Source: CAZMGV01 sp964565925 (GTDB taxonomy: Bacteria > JAGRBM01 > JAHCIT01). Taken from it: a stretch of DNA of 5,767 bases. Numbering within the stretch: the first letter of the stretch is position 1; each line of letters starts with the position of its first letter. Under the pieces are notes generated by a model, which had not been told where the DNA came from, searched no databases, and worked only from the letters and a program-made list of their open reading frames with translations. Shown in pieces: positions 1 to 5,767 of the stretch. Made by a program: the position numbers and the translations under genes. The stretch covers positions 1-5,767 of the forward strand of contig CAZMGV010000042.1 in NCBI GenBank assembly GCA_964565925.1, read 5' to 3'.

Positions 1-2
1 CC

Positions 3-194
3 TTCGGCAACGGGATTCACTTCTGCCTGGGTGCCCCTCTGGCCCGGCTTGAAGCCCGAATCGCCATGGAGAAGCTGGTGGCCCGCATGCCCGGGATTGT
101 GCGGGCCAGCGACAAGCCGGTTCGTTTTCGCAAGTCAATCATGCTTTACGGACCTGACCGCGTTGATCTCGCGCGGCAGCGCAGGGCGGCTTGA
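3..194 (+). CDS. Cytochrome P450, C-terminal fragment (5' end outside window)
   Basis: This is the 3' end of a cytochrome P450 gene. Only 63 codons are visible because the window begins inside the gene; nothing suggests the gene itself is broken. The visible peptide opens with FGNGIHFCLGAPLARLEA, a textbook match to the P450 haem-binding loop FGxGxHxCxGxxLAR. The proximal haem-ligand cysteine is codon 24-26, followed by the L-helix arginine. The tail, containing RFRKSIMLYGPDRVDLAR, matches the usual C-terminal strand region, and a TGA stop lies at 192-194. The family activates oxygen at haem for hydroxylation or related chemistry, usually on hydrophobic substrates such as fatty acids, terpenes or steroids, and it needs ferredoxin or another redox partner, none of which is visible here. 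The ExxR and I-helix motifs lie off the left edge, so subfamily and substrate cannot be judged. The gene converges on the transport operon and is transcribed separately. Confidence 0.95.
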   Translation, partial: FGNGIHFCLGAPLARLEARIAMEKLVARMPGIVRASDKPVRFRKSIMLYGPDRVDLARQRRAA

Positions 195-234
195 AGGCAG
201 GAATAACCATCGGAACCAACAATACCGTTTTCTG
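195..234. other. Convergent intergenic gap, no clear terminator
   Basis: Only 40 bp separate the P450 stop codon from the stop codon of the outer-membrane protein gene on the opposite strand. The only pairing is a 3-bp CGG/CCG stem at 211-227 next to a TTTT run, and a distant GCAG/CTGC pair at 197-200 and 232-235. Neither is strong enough to call a rho-independent terminator. Termination of both transcripts may be rho-dependent or may occur inside the neighbouring gene. Confidence 0.6.
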
Positions 235-1653
235 CTAGAAACTCCACTTAATCTCAGCAAAAGCAGTCGTGTTGTCCTCAAGGAAGCCGAGCTGGGAAAC
301 GGTCTTTCCGCCATATATCTCACCCCCAACAGATACTTTCCATTCGTCGGTCAGGTCGTAGGCGACCTTAGGCCGGATCAGCCAGTTCGTACGCTCGAAA
401 TTGACGGCACCCATAAGGTCCAGGTCCAGTGTGTCGCTCCACCACTTCTTGTTGAAGCGCACCGAAAGACCGTTTTGTACGGTATCGAGCTGGCCAGTAA
501 AAAGTGCGTTGTACTGGGCAATCTGGTCGTCCGGAAGTCCCTGCATCGTGCTGTAGCGGTTAAACACGTACTTGCCGACGTACTGGACGATCACGTTCGT
601 GCTGTCGCCAAAATCCCGTTCGATTCCGGCGACGTAAGAAACGAACGGTGTCTGAACATCACGCCGGGAGCCGTTCTTATTCTCCGTGTGGACATAAGCC
701 GCCTCGCCCCGGAACCCCCAGCTCCCATGGATCATCACAAAGTCGGCACCCGCGCCGTGGATCCGGTGGTTTGAGAGGCCGATGAACGCGGGTGAACCTG
801 GGAAGAGCAGCCCCGGAGGTGTCAGCAAGCTCACTTCCGGGAGCCGGTTGAAACCCGTGAAATAGGAGACAGACCAGTCGAATCCGCCCGAAGAACGGTC
901 GAGTTTCACCGCATATTCGCCATTGGAGAAACTCACCTCCGGAGGATGGCGGACGAACGAAAGACCTGTTAATTCCGGAAGGGGGATGACCGACACCGTC
1001 GCGACAGGTTGCCAGACTGCCGTGAGCCGGAAGTCGGACGGCAGGTAGTAGTCCGCCTTCACAGCGAAAACACCTGTGCGCTGATCAAACGGCTCGGGCA
1101 GCAGCAGTGTCATGTTGCGGGCCGATAGCCAATCTGTCGGATTGATCTCGTCGGCACGGCCCCAGACGATGATCTGCTTGCCGGTTCGGATCTCGAGATC
1201 CCCAAAGAGAAGGGTCGCGTAACCTTCCCGGAGTTCCATGGTCACTTCGTCCTGAAGCATCTGGGTACGGGGGTCGAAATGGCCGGGGACAGGGGAATGG
1301 TTCAGATCCTGAGCCATGATGCGGGCTTCGCCGTATAGCCTGACATGGTCCCCATAGGACGGTGCGGACTTCACCACAAGGTTGAGTCCCGGATGATGGT
1401 TATTGTTGTTCAGCTTCTTGTCGGAACTGAAGTAATCGAACGATGCGGAACCGTGAATCCCCGCATCCCGGACCGGTTCCCACAGCTTCATGAACCACGT
1501 TTCCCGTCCTTCCGGCATGGGCGGAGCCTCTTCCTCCACGGCACCGGATACCAGCTCACCGGTGATAGCCCGACTGGTGAATTCCTTGGCCAGCACATCA
1601 AACGGAATTAGCATGAGGGCCGCCAGCACGGCCGCTTTCCTGGGGTTCACCAT
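235..1653 (-). CDS. DUF1302-type outer-membrane beta-barrel protein
   Basis: This encodes a predicted outer-membrane porin-like protein of 472 aa, the last gene of the operon. The N-terminus is a Sec signal peptide: basic start (MVNPRK), hydrophobic stretch at residues 8-19, and likely cleavage after VLA at about residue 22. The mature protein has alternating beta-strand patterns with many aromatic residues and ends in Phe (AEIKWSF), the typical C-terminal beta-signal for BAM-dependent insertion. Residues 156-175 (IRTGKQIIVWGRADEINPTD) resemble the GKQ...WGRAD...NPxD signature I associate with the DUF1302-like family. By context it would be the outer-membrane end of the RND/LolA-like pathway, but whether it is a channel or a receptor is unknown. 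I chose ATG 1653 because GAGGTGAT, an extended match to the anti-Shine-Dalgarno, lies correctly upstream of it. An ATG at 1659 and a GTG at 1662 are in frame but too close to that site. The family name is from motif recognition, not a search. Confidence 0.85.
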   Translation of the reverse strand: MVNPRKAAVLAALMLIPFDVLAKEFTSRAITGELVSGAVEEEAPPMPEGRETWFMKLWEPVRDAGIHGSASFDYFSSDKKLNNNNHHPGLNLVVKSAPSYGDHVRLYGEARIMAQDLNHSPVPGHFDPRTQMLQDEVTMELREGYATLLFGDLEIRTGKQIIVWGRADEINPTDWLSARNMTLLLPEPFDQRTGVFAVKADYYLPSDFRLTAVWQPVATVSVIPLPELTGLSFVRHPPEVSFSNGEYAVKLDRSSGGFDWSVSYFTGFNRLPEVSLLTPPGLLFPGSPAFIGLSNHRIHGAGADFVMIHGSWGFRGEAAYVHTENKNGSRRDVQTPFVSYVAGIERDFGDSTNVIVQYVGKYVFNRYSTMQGLPDDQIAQYNALFTGQLDTVQNGLSVRFNKKWWSDTLDLDLMGAVNFERTNWLIRPKVAYDLTDEWKVSVGGEIYGGKTVSQLGFLEDNTTAFAEIKWSF

Positions 1654-1657
1654 CAGC

Positions 1658-1665
1658 ATCACCTC
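1658..1665 (-). promoter_or_regulatory. Ribosome binding site deciding the barrel-protein start
   Basis: Reading the minus strand, GAGGTGAT matches eight consecutive bases of the extended Shine-Dalgarno sequence. The GAGG core lies 8 nt before ATG 1653 but only 2 nt before ATG 1659, which favours the downstream start. The site overlaps the TGA stop codon (1661-1659) of the upstream LolA-like gene, so ribosomes finishing that gene would be placed for re-initiation, suggesting translational coupling. Confidence 0.65.
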
Positions 1666-2477
1666 GCCAGATAACGCTCGGTAAACACCTCGTCCTTGAC
1701 GCCCGTGTTCACTTTCATCTCGTCAAAGGCGATTTCCGTGATGCTGCCCGTCTGGACATTCTTCATGGTGATCTTCTTTACGAGCCATCGGTGCAGCGCC
1801 TTGTCCGCTTCCCAGAGATCGTAGGCGTGGAATTCCTTGAATGGTCGTCCGGCGAGGTCCGAATACTCACCCCGGATGGTCACGTAAGAAGCCCTTTCAA
1901 TCCACTGGACTCGCTTGCCATAGCCCGAGTTGCGCTCCACGTCCTTGCTCGCGGGAACCGATTCGACAACGTAGCAGTCCTCGCTACCGCACTTCTCGGT
2001 ACGGAGCAGCGTGTGCTTCCAGTTATCCACCTTGGGTGTGATAACGTCGCCGTAGGCGAAATCCGACCCCATGAAGCTGTCCTTCTTGTTCGAGGCCACG
2101 AGCCGTCGGATCTTCTTCATGGCCGGCAGGTATATCCAGATATCGTCGTCGCCGGCCGAATTCTCCCTAGTGAGCGTCGCCGTGCCGATCACGTCGGGCG
2201 GACTCAGGAAACGGGCGATGCGGGTCTGGTCGATACCGTTTTCGAGCAGTTTCGAATAGGATTCCACCTTCCGCTCCCGCCGGATCCCTCGGGCATCGAT
2301 GAGCACCATTGTCATCATCTGAGTCGTGTCCCTCAGCTTACCGGAGACAAAGTTCCTTTTCATGATCTCGACAGCGTCTGGAGACGCTTCCTGTGCCTTC
2401 AGGGCGGAGGACGACTCAAACGCAGCCGCATACAGGAGGGCGGTAGTGAGCACGATTCGGAGGAAGTTCGGTTTCAT
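1659..2477 (-). CDS. LolA-like periplasmic carrier (outer membrane lipoprotein-sorting family)
   Basis: This is a 272-aa exported protein of the 'outer membrane lipoprotein-sorting protein' type (COG2834, LolA-like domain PF17131 by recognition). A Sec signal peptide covers about residues 1-28, with a plausible cleavage site in SSALKAQ. There is no lipobox cysteine, so the mature protein should be soluble in the periplasm. Family landmarks in order are MMTMVLIDARGIRRER (54-69), FLSPPDVIGTATL (90-102), DDDIWIYLPAMKKIRRL (110-126), SFMGSDFAYGD (134-144) and the terminal FTERYLAR. Cys163 and Cys168 could form a disulfide in the periplasm. LolA folds are half-open barrels that hold acyl chains, so the inferred job is to carry a hydrophobic cargo between the RND protein and the barrel protein. 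The cargo need not be a lipoprotein, despite the family name. AAGGAG lies 6 nt before the ATG, and the gap from the RND gene is 21 bp. Confidence 0.93.
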   Translation of the reverse strand: MKPNFLRIVLTTALLYAAAFESSSALKAQEASPDAVEIMKRNFVSGKLRDTTQMMTMVLIDARGIRRERKVESYSKLLENGIDQTRIARFLSPPDVIGTATLTRENSAGDDDIWIYLPAMKKIRRLVASNKKDSFMGSDFAYGDVITPKVDNWKHTLLRTEKCGSEDCYVVESVPASKDVERNSGYGKRVQWIERASYVTIRGEYSDLAGRPFKEFHAYDLWEADKALHRWLVKKITMKNVQTGSITEIAFDEMKVNTGVKDEVFTERYLAR

Positions 2478-2483
2478 GATGTT

Positions 2484-2489
2484 CTCCTT
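2484..2489 (-). promoter_or_regulatory. Ribosome binding site of the LolA-like gene
   Basis: The minus strand reads AAGGAG followed by a 6-nt spacer and the ATG at 2477-2475. It is the strongest canonical site in the operon and supports this start. It lies inside the 21-bp gap after the RND stop codon, so this gene can be initiated independently on the shared transcript. Confidence 0.75.
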
Positions 2490-2498
2490 GCTTGGGAT

Positions 2499-4829
2499 TC
2501 AGGCGTTCCGGCCGCCCTCTTCAGGCGGCATGAACGAGCGGGGGCGGATGTATTTGAGCAGTGCCGGCAGGACGGTGATCGCGCCGAGCGAGCTGATGAC
2601 CATGGCGAGGGCCACCAAGATACCGAGTTTTCGGTGGAATCCGAACGGGGAGAGTGCGAGGCAGAGATACCCGGCTGTGATGGCGCTTGAAACGAAGAAG
2701 ACTGCCTTGCCCGAAGTCCGCATGGCCGCAAGCAGTGCCTTGTCGAAATCGAGGGTTTTGTGCAGCTCTTCTTTCATCCGGAAAATGAAATACAGGGCAT
2801 AATCAGCGCCAATACCGACCGCCATCGGAAGTATTGCCGAAGTGCCGATATCCAGATGCCAACCGAGGAAGCCTAATAGCGCGAATTCGCCCAGCACCGA
2901 CAGAACGAGAGGCACGGTTACAAGGAGTCCGGCAACCACGGACCTTAGGACTACCGACGCCAGTACGATGACGATAAGCCATATCTGGCCGATGTTTCGG
3001 ATTTTACCCTCAACCATGACCTGGTTCATGGCATCGGACGAAGCTACCGAACCGGCGATTTTCACCTGATAGCCCTGCGGGAACTCTTTCGCGATGTAGA
3101 CCTTTGCCTTCGATATGATCTCTTCGGCGATGGAAGTATTGTCCTTCTTGAGGAAGGCCTGGACAATCGCCTTGTCGTAGGTCTTGGTTACATAGGCATC
3201 GAAGTCGTCAGGCCCGCCAGAAATAGAGTAGAGAAACAGGAACTGCGCGACAAGTTCGCGGGATTCCGGGATGACGTCATGGCGCGGATCGTCGGCATTC
3301 ATCGCCCGGTTCATCTTCTTGACGAAATTGACGATCGACATGGTTTTGCCGACCGCATATTCCTGCTCAAGCAGTGACTGGAGACCCTCCATTGCCCTGA
3401 GCGCACCCGGATCCTTGAGCGAATCCTCGCCTGGCCCTTCAATCACGAACAAGAGCGAGTTCGTTCCAGCAAAGCGGTCATTCAGCCATGTATCGTCCTG
3501 AAAAAACTGGTCCTTGGGGCTGAAATAGGGCTTCAGGCTGTTGTCGATCCTGACTTTGGTGGTGCCGTATCCCCACAGCAGGACTGCCACCGCCGAGATT
3601 CCGATAACGATCCGATTGCCGCCGCCGCTGACGAACGGGGCGAGCCGCTCGAGCGCACCGTCCAGCAACTTTCGCTCTATCGACTCCGCGTTCGTCTCGG
3701 CCGTTTTTGGGCTGGGGAGCATTGCCCGCATGGCCGGTATTAGGGTCATCTCGATGACGAGCACGGCGAGAATGCCGAGTCCCGTGAAAAGTCCGAAAGT
3801 CCGGATCGTCGTTGTATGAAACGTCAGCAGAGAGAAAAACGCGAGGATGGCGATGAGGCCGGTCGTAATCATGACCGTTCCGACCTTTATCGTCGATTCA
3901 ATCACGGCTTTCTTGTTATCCTTGTATATGGCGTACTCTTCGTAATACCGCTTAAGAATCTGGACTGCGTGGCCTGCTCCGACCGCAAGGATCAGGATGG
4001 GAGTTGTGGCATTGAACGGATCAAGCGCAATGCCGGCGAGCCCCATCAGCCCTAGTCCCCAGACGACGGCGAGAAGGGCCGTCAAGAGCGGCAAAATCAG
4101 TCCCTGAAAAGTCCGGAACGCCTCGTAATGCACGAGGCCGATCACCACGATGGCGATCAGGAAATAGATCGCCATCCGCTCGGAGTATATGGCCATCCAA
4201 GAGGCCGCGATGGGGAAACCCGAATAGTGAACCTCCACCGTCCCGTCTTTCTCGGAAGCAATGACGCTCTCAATGGTCCGGTGAATCGAGGGGAAATCGG
4301 GGATCTCCGGCGTGAAGCGGAAGTCCGCCAGGATCGCCGCCGAGCGCAAGTCCTTCGAAAAAATAGAGTTCTCGTACAGGGGATTCCTGAGCAGCTTTTC
4401 TCTCAGCGACTCTAGTTCTGCCGAAGATTCCGGCGCGTATTCCATGAACGGCGTCACCGTCATTCCGTCTTCCGTGCCGACAATGTCTTTCGCCCGGTTG
4501 GCTGACACCGACAGCACATTGGCCCGAATGATTCCTGGCTGGAGCAGCAGGCTATCGGTGATTCGCCGAATCTTACCGAGTATAGCCGGATTGAAAATAT
4601 CGCCATCCTTAGGGGCAATACCGATCACCACCATGTTTTTGCCGCCGAAAACCTCGTCGATTTCGTTCTGGGCCATGATATAGGGGTGGTGCTGGGGGAG
4701 ATTCTTGTCCGGATCCACCTCGACGCGAAGGTTCTTTAGGTTGAACCCAAGCAGCAGGGTAATCGCCACATTCGCCGCCACGATCCAGACCCGGTACCGG
4801 ACGATAAACTCAACGTACTTACGGAGCAT
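2499..4829 (-). CDS. MMPL/RND superfamily transporter (COG1033-type exporter)
   Basis: This encodes a 776-aa inner-membrane transporter with the duplicated RND topology. It has TM1 (about 12-30), a periplasmic loop (31-215), TM2-6 (about 218-368), a cytoplasmic linker (370-403), TM7 (404-422), a second periplasmic loop (423-612) and TM8-12 (614-760). At 776 aa it is shorter than the roughly 1000-aa AcrB-type pumps, and its small loops fit the MMPL/HpnN-like lipid-exporter branch. TM10 contains AVGIGADYALYF, whose Asp676 is the expected proton-relay acid. The matching TM4 segment reads AVGAGHAVQIL, with His287 at the corresponding place. These proteins use the proton gradient to move lipids or other hydrophobic molecules out of the inner membrane. 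No membrane-fusion protein or TolC partner is encoded nearby; the LolA-like and barrel genes downstream probably fill those roles. The ATG overlaps the tetR stop by 11 bp. The substrate is unknown. Confidence 0.94.
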   Translation of the reverse strand: MLRKYVEFIVRYRVWIVAANVAITLLLGFNLKNLRVEVDPDKNLPQHHPYIMAQNEIDEVFGGKNMVVIGIAPKDGDIFNPAILGKIRRITDSLLLQPGIIRANVLSVSANRAKDIVGTEDGMTVTPFMEYAPESSAELESLREKLLRNPLYENSIFSKDLRSAAILADFRFTPEIPDFPSIHRTIESVIASEKDGTVEVHYSGFPIAASWMAIYSERMAIYFLIAIVVIGLVHYEAFRTFQGLILPLLTALLAVVWGLGLMGLAGIALDPFNATTPILILAVGAGHAVQILKRYYEEYAIYKDNKKAVIESTIKVGTVMITTGLIAILAFFSLLTFHTTTIRTFGLFTGLGILAVLVIEMTLIPAMRAMLPSPKTAETNAESIERKLLDGALERLAPFVSGGGNRIVIGISAVAVLLWGYGTTKVRIDNSLKPYFSPKDQFFQDDTWLNDRFAGTNSLLFVIEGPGEDSLKDPGALRAMEGLQSLLEQEYAVGKTMSIVNFVKKMNRAMNADDPRHDVIPESRELVAQFLFLYSISGGPDDFDAYVTKTYDKAIVQAFLKKDNTSIAEEIISKAKVYIAKEFPQGYQVKIAGSVASSDAMNQVMVEGKIRNIGQIWLIVIVLASVVLRSVVAGLLVTVPLVLSVLGEFALLGFLGWHLDIGTSAILPMAVGIGADYALYFIFRMKEELHKTLDFDKALLAAMRTSGKAVFFVSSAITAGYLCLALSPFGFHRKLGILVALAMVISSLGAITVLPALLKYIRPRSFMPPEEGGRNA

Positions 4830-5502
4830 GTCTTCTTTTCCTTTGCTTTGAGGAAACTTTCACCGGAACCCGAACCCGGGAGGGCGGTACCGGCGACTCG
4901 GTGAAGAGCCGGAGAACAAGCTCGGCCAGTTCAGCCGGATTCTTTCCGGATTTCTCGATGACGTGGGCTGTCAGCACTGAATTAAGGATGCCGGACAGTT
5001 TGAGGGTCAGCTCCGTGGCGGAGAACCCGCAATAGTCGCCAGCATCGATTCCCTCCTGGAATGAGCAAACAAGGCGACCCTGGAACCGCCGGTAGAGGGC
5101 GAAAACGTCTTTGCCGAGCTGTGCCTGGAGCCTGAGCTCGAAGCCAAGAGTCTCGCTGACGAGCAGGCGAAGCAGAAGCGGATTATCATGGAAAAATTCT
5201 AGCTGTGCGCGAACGGCACCGGCTATCCGCTCCATCACGGGGTACGGCCTGTCCAGTTCGGCTTCAAGCCTATCGAGAAGAAGACCGAGAAGGGACTCGA
5301 GCAACTCGCGATAAAGGGCGTCCTTGCTTGGGAAATGAAGATACAGCTTGCCAACGGAAAACTTCGCAGCCCCGGCGATATCCTGCATGGTTGTATCGGC
5401 AAAGCCACGACCGGCGAACACACCCACTGCGGCCTCAAGTATCTCCTGCCGATGGCGCATTGCTTCCGCCTTCTGACGCTCTGTGCTTGAGTAACGTGGC
5501 AT
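4819..5502 (-). CDS. TetR/AcrR-family transcriptional regulator
   Basis: This 227-aa protein is a one-component repressor and the first gene of the operon. Residues about 16-63 form the TetR helix-turn-helix domain. Helix 1 contains RQEILEAAVGVFAGRGF, and the HTH core is TTMQDIAGAAKFSVGKLYLHF followed by PSKDALY, with the recognition helix near 49-55. The remainder (about 70-200) is an alpha-helical ligand-binding and dimerisation domain, which is not conserved enough to predict the effector. The C-terminus is a strongly basic tail (about 211-227, including KQRKRR). Because it is co-transcribed with the transporter, it probably represses its own operon and is released by the cargo or a related hydrophobic compound; this is inferred from arrangement. 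The start is uncertain. ATG 5502 gives the usual N-terminal extension but has no Shine-Dalgarno, while in-frame ATG 5460 (residue 15, 213-aa product) has AGAAGG upstream with an 8-nt spacer. I kept the longer form. Confidence 0.94.
   Translation of the reverse strand: MPRYSSTERQKAEAMRHRQEILEAAVGVFAGRGFADTTMQDIAGAAKFSVGKLYLHFPSKDALYRELLESLLGLLLDRLEAELDRPYPVMERIAGAVRAQLEFFHDNPLLLRLLVSETLGFELRLQAQLGKDVFALYRRFQGRLVCSFQEGIDAGDYCGFSATELTLKLSGILNSVLTAHVIEKSGKNPAELAELVLRLFTESPVPPSRVRVPVKVSSKQRKRRHAP
4839..4843 (-). promoter_or_regulatory. Ribosome binding site of the RND gene, inside tetR
   Basis: The minus strand reads AAGGA followed by a purine-rich 9-nt spacer and the ATG at 4829-4827. The site lies within the last codons of the TetR gene. 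Together with the 11-bp overlap of the two genes it suggests coupled translation and confirms the RND start. Confidence 0.6.
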
Positions 5503-5511
5503 TCGGTCACA

Positions 5512-5540
5512 GTATTATGATTTAATATTCATTATGTCAA
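5512..5540 (-). promoter_or_regulatory. Sigma-70-type promoter of the operon
   Basis: On the minus strand a perfect TTGACA -35 box (5540-5535) is followed by two overlapping -10 candidates. TAATAC (5517-5512) has the ideal 17-bp spacer but a 3/6 consensus match, and CATAAT (5519-5514) has a 5/6 match but a 15-bp spacer. The 40 bp at 5511-5550 contain only six G or C bases, in sharp contrast with the flanking genes. Either -10 box puts transcription start within a few bases of tetR codon 1. Confidence 0.55.
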
Positions 5541-5551
5541 TTTAAATTCAC
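5536..5551. promoter_or_regulatory. Candidate TetR operator, 16-bp near-palindrome over the -35 box
   Basis: The plus strand reads GTCAATTTAAATTCAC. Seven of the eight base pairs of the inverted repeat match, with a perfect 10-bp core AATTTAAATT at 5539-5548. Length and placement fit a TetR-family operator: binding would cover the TTGACA box and block RNA polymerase. AT-rich sequence produces palindromes by chance, so this is a prediction only. Confidence 0.42.
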
Positions 5552-5767
5552 CCTATGCAGCTTCAAAGAACCTAAACTAACGGAGCAAGTAGAACCCTTG
5601 GCTTGCTAAGGCCATATTCCTGGACGGGCATACTCATTTTTCTGTTGCGGTGGATCTGGTTGTTACGGACATGACGGGACCGTCAGCATGTGCAGGTATC
5701 ACTGGATATTTACGTACGCTCGTTAAAGTCCCCCTTGAGTTTTGATCCTGTCCCACATGGCGCACCA
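5552..5767. other. Upstream non-coding stretch, no gene recognised
   Basis: I see no supportable gene in this stretch at the right edge. The longest plus-strand open frame runs 5593-5742 (50 codons stop to stop, first ATG at 5671) and resembles nothing I know. On the minus strand an open frame enters from the right edge and stops at TAA 5725-5723; its visible end reads MWDRIKTQGGL. It might be the end of another gene, but 14 codons are too few to tell. Two short inverted repeats are present: AGCAAG/CTTGCT (5584-5589 and 5602-5607) and TGACGG-GA-CCGTCA (5672-5685). No tRNA or insertion-sequence end was recognised. Confidence 0.5.
5669..5691. repeat. Inverted repeat ACATGACGG-GA-CCGTCA(gca)TGT
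   Basis: A perfect 6-bp inverted repeat, TGACGG and CCGTCA, is separated by only GA at 5678-5679. Pairing resumes for three more bases outward if a 3-nt bulge (GCA, 5686-5688) is allowed on the right arm. The 2-nt gap is too tight for a stable RNA hairpin without opening the top pairs, so a protein-binding site on DNA is more likely than a terminator. It lies about 170 bp upstream of tetR. Confidence 0.35.

Noticed and set aside
195..240. Rho-independent terminator between the convergent genes
   Set aside because: The only stem next to a T-run is 3 bp (CGG/CCG), too weak to support.
31..774. Plus-strand open frame of 247 codons
   Set aside because: It starts out of frame inside the P450 and then runs antisense to the barrel protein gene. 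The P450 frame is unmistakable, and the antisense protein resembles nothing.
1791..2690. Plus-strand open frame of 299 codons
   Set aside because: It is antisense across the LolA-like gene and the end of the RND gene, with no domain-like sequence and no context for a gene. GC-rich coding DNA commonly produces such frames.
5514..5536. Direct repeat ATTATG (5514-5519 and 5531-5536) as tandem regulator half-sites
   Set aside because: Six-base AT-rich repeats inside a 15% GC stretch are not informative, and one copy simply overlaps the -10 candidates.
5584..5607. AGCAAG/CTTGCT inverted repeat as a terminator or operator
   Set aside because: The arms are only 6 bp with a 12-nt loop, and there is no T-run. 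A match of this size is expected by chance in a region this long.
5723..5767. C-terminus of a further minus-strand gene (ending MWDRIKTQGGL)
   Set aside because: Only 14 codons are visible and they match no family I recognise. A short open frame at the edge is not evidence of a gene.
5757..5767. Start of a plus-strand gene at the right edge (ATG 5757, MAH)
   Set aside because: There is no ribosome binding site upstream and only three complete codons are visible.

Overview
The window looks like chromosomal DNA of a Gram-negative bacterium. It is moderately GC-rich, and it encodes a protein with outer-membrane beta-barrel features, a periplasmic LolA-fold carrier and an RND-type inner-membrane transporter. 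The species cannot be named from this sequence. The gene set and the adjacent P450 would fit proteobacterial or Desulfobacterota/Myxococcota/Binatota-type genomes, but that is inference.

Layout from left to right: positions 3-194 (+) are the last 63 codons of a cytochrome P450, cut by the window edge but keeping the haem-binding cysteine loop. A 40-bp convergent gap follows. Positions 235-5502 are filled by four tightly packed genes on the minus strand. In transcription order they are a TetR-family regulator (5502-4819), an MMPL/RND exporter of 776 aa (4829-2499), a LolA-like periplasmic protein of 272 aa (2477-1659) and a DUF1302-type outer-membrane barrel protein (1653-235). The junctions are an 11-bp overlap, a 21-bp gap and a 5-bp gap (or a TGATG overlap), so this is almost certainly one operon. 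Positions 5503-5767 hold no gene I can support. They contain a very AT-rich promoter region with a perfect TTGACA -35 box and an overlapping 16-bp near-palindrome, then about 200 bp with only small inverted repeats.

How the genes may work together: the inner-membrane RND protein, the soluble LolA-fold carrier and the outer-membrane barrel form a plausible envelope-spanning path for a hydrophobic or lipid-like molecule. No membrane-fusion protein or TolC-type channel is present, so this is not a classical tripartite drug pump. The TetR protein, encoded first, probably represses its own operon through the palindrome over the -35 box, and its ligand may be related to the cargo. The cargo is unknown. 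The MMPL/LolA-like/DUF1302 combination is a recurring but poorly characterised one, so the most interesting content is the self-contained regulated export operon and its start region, not a wholly new gene family.
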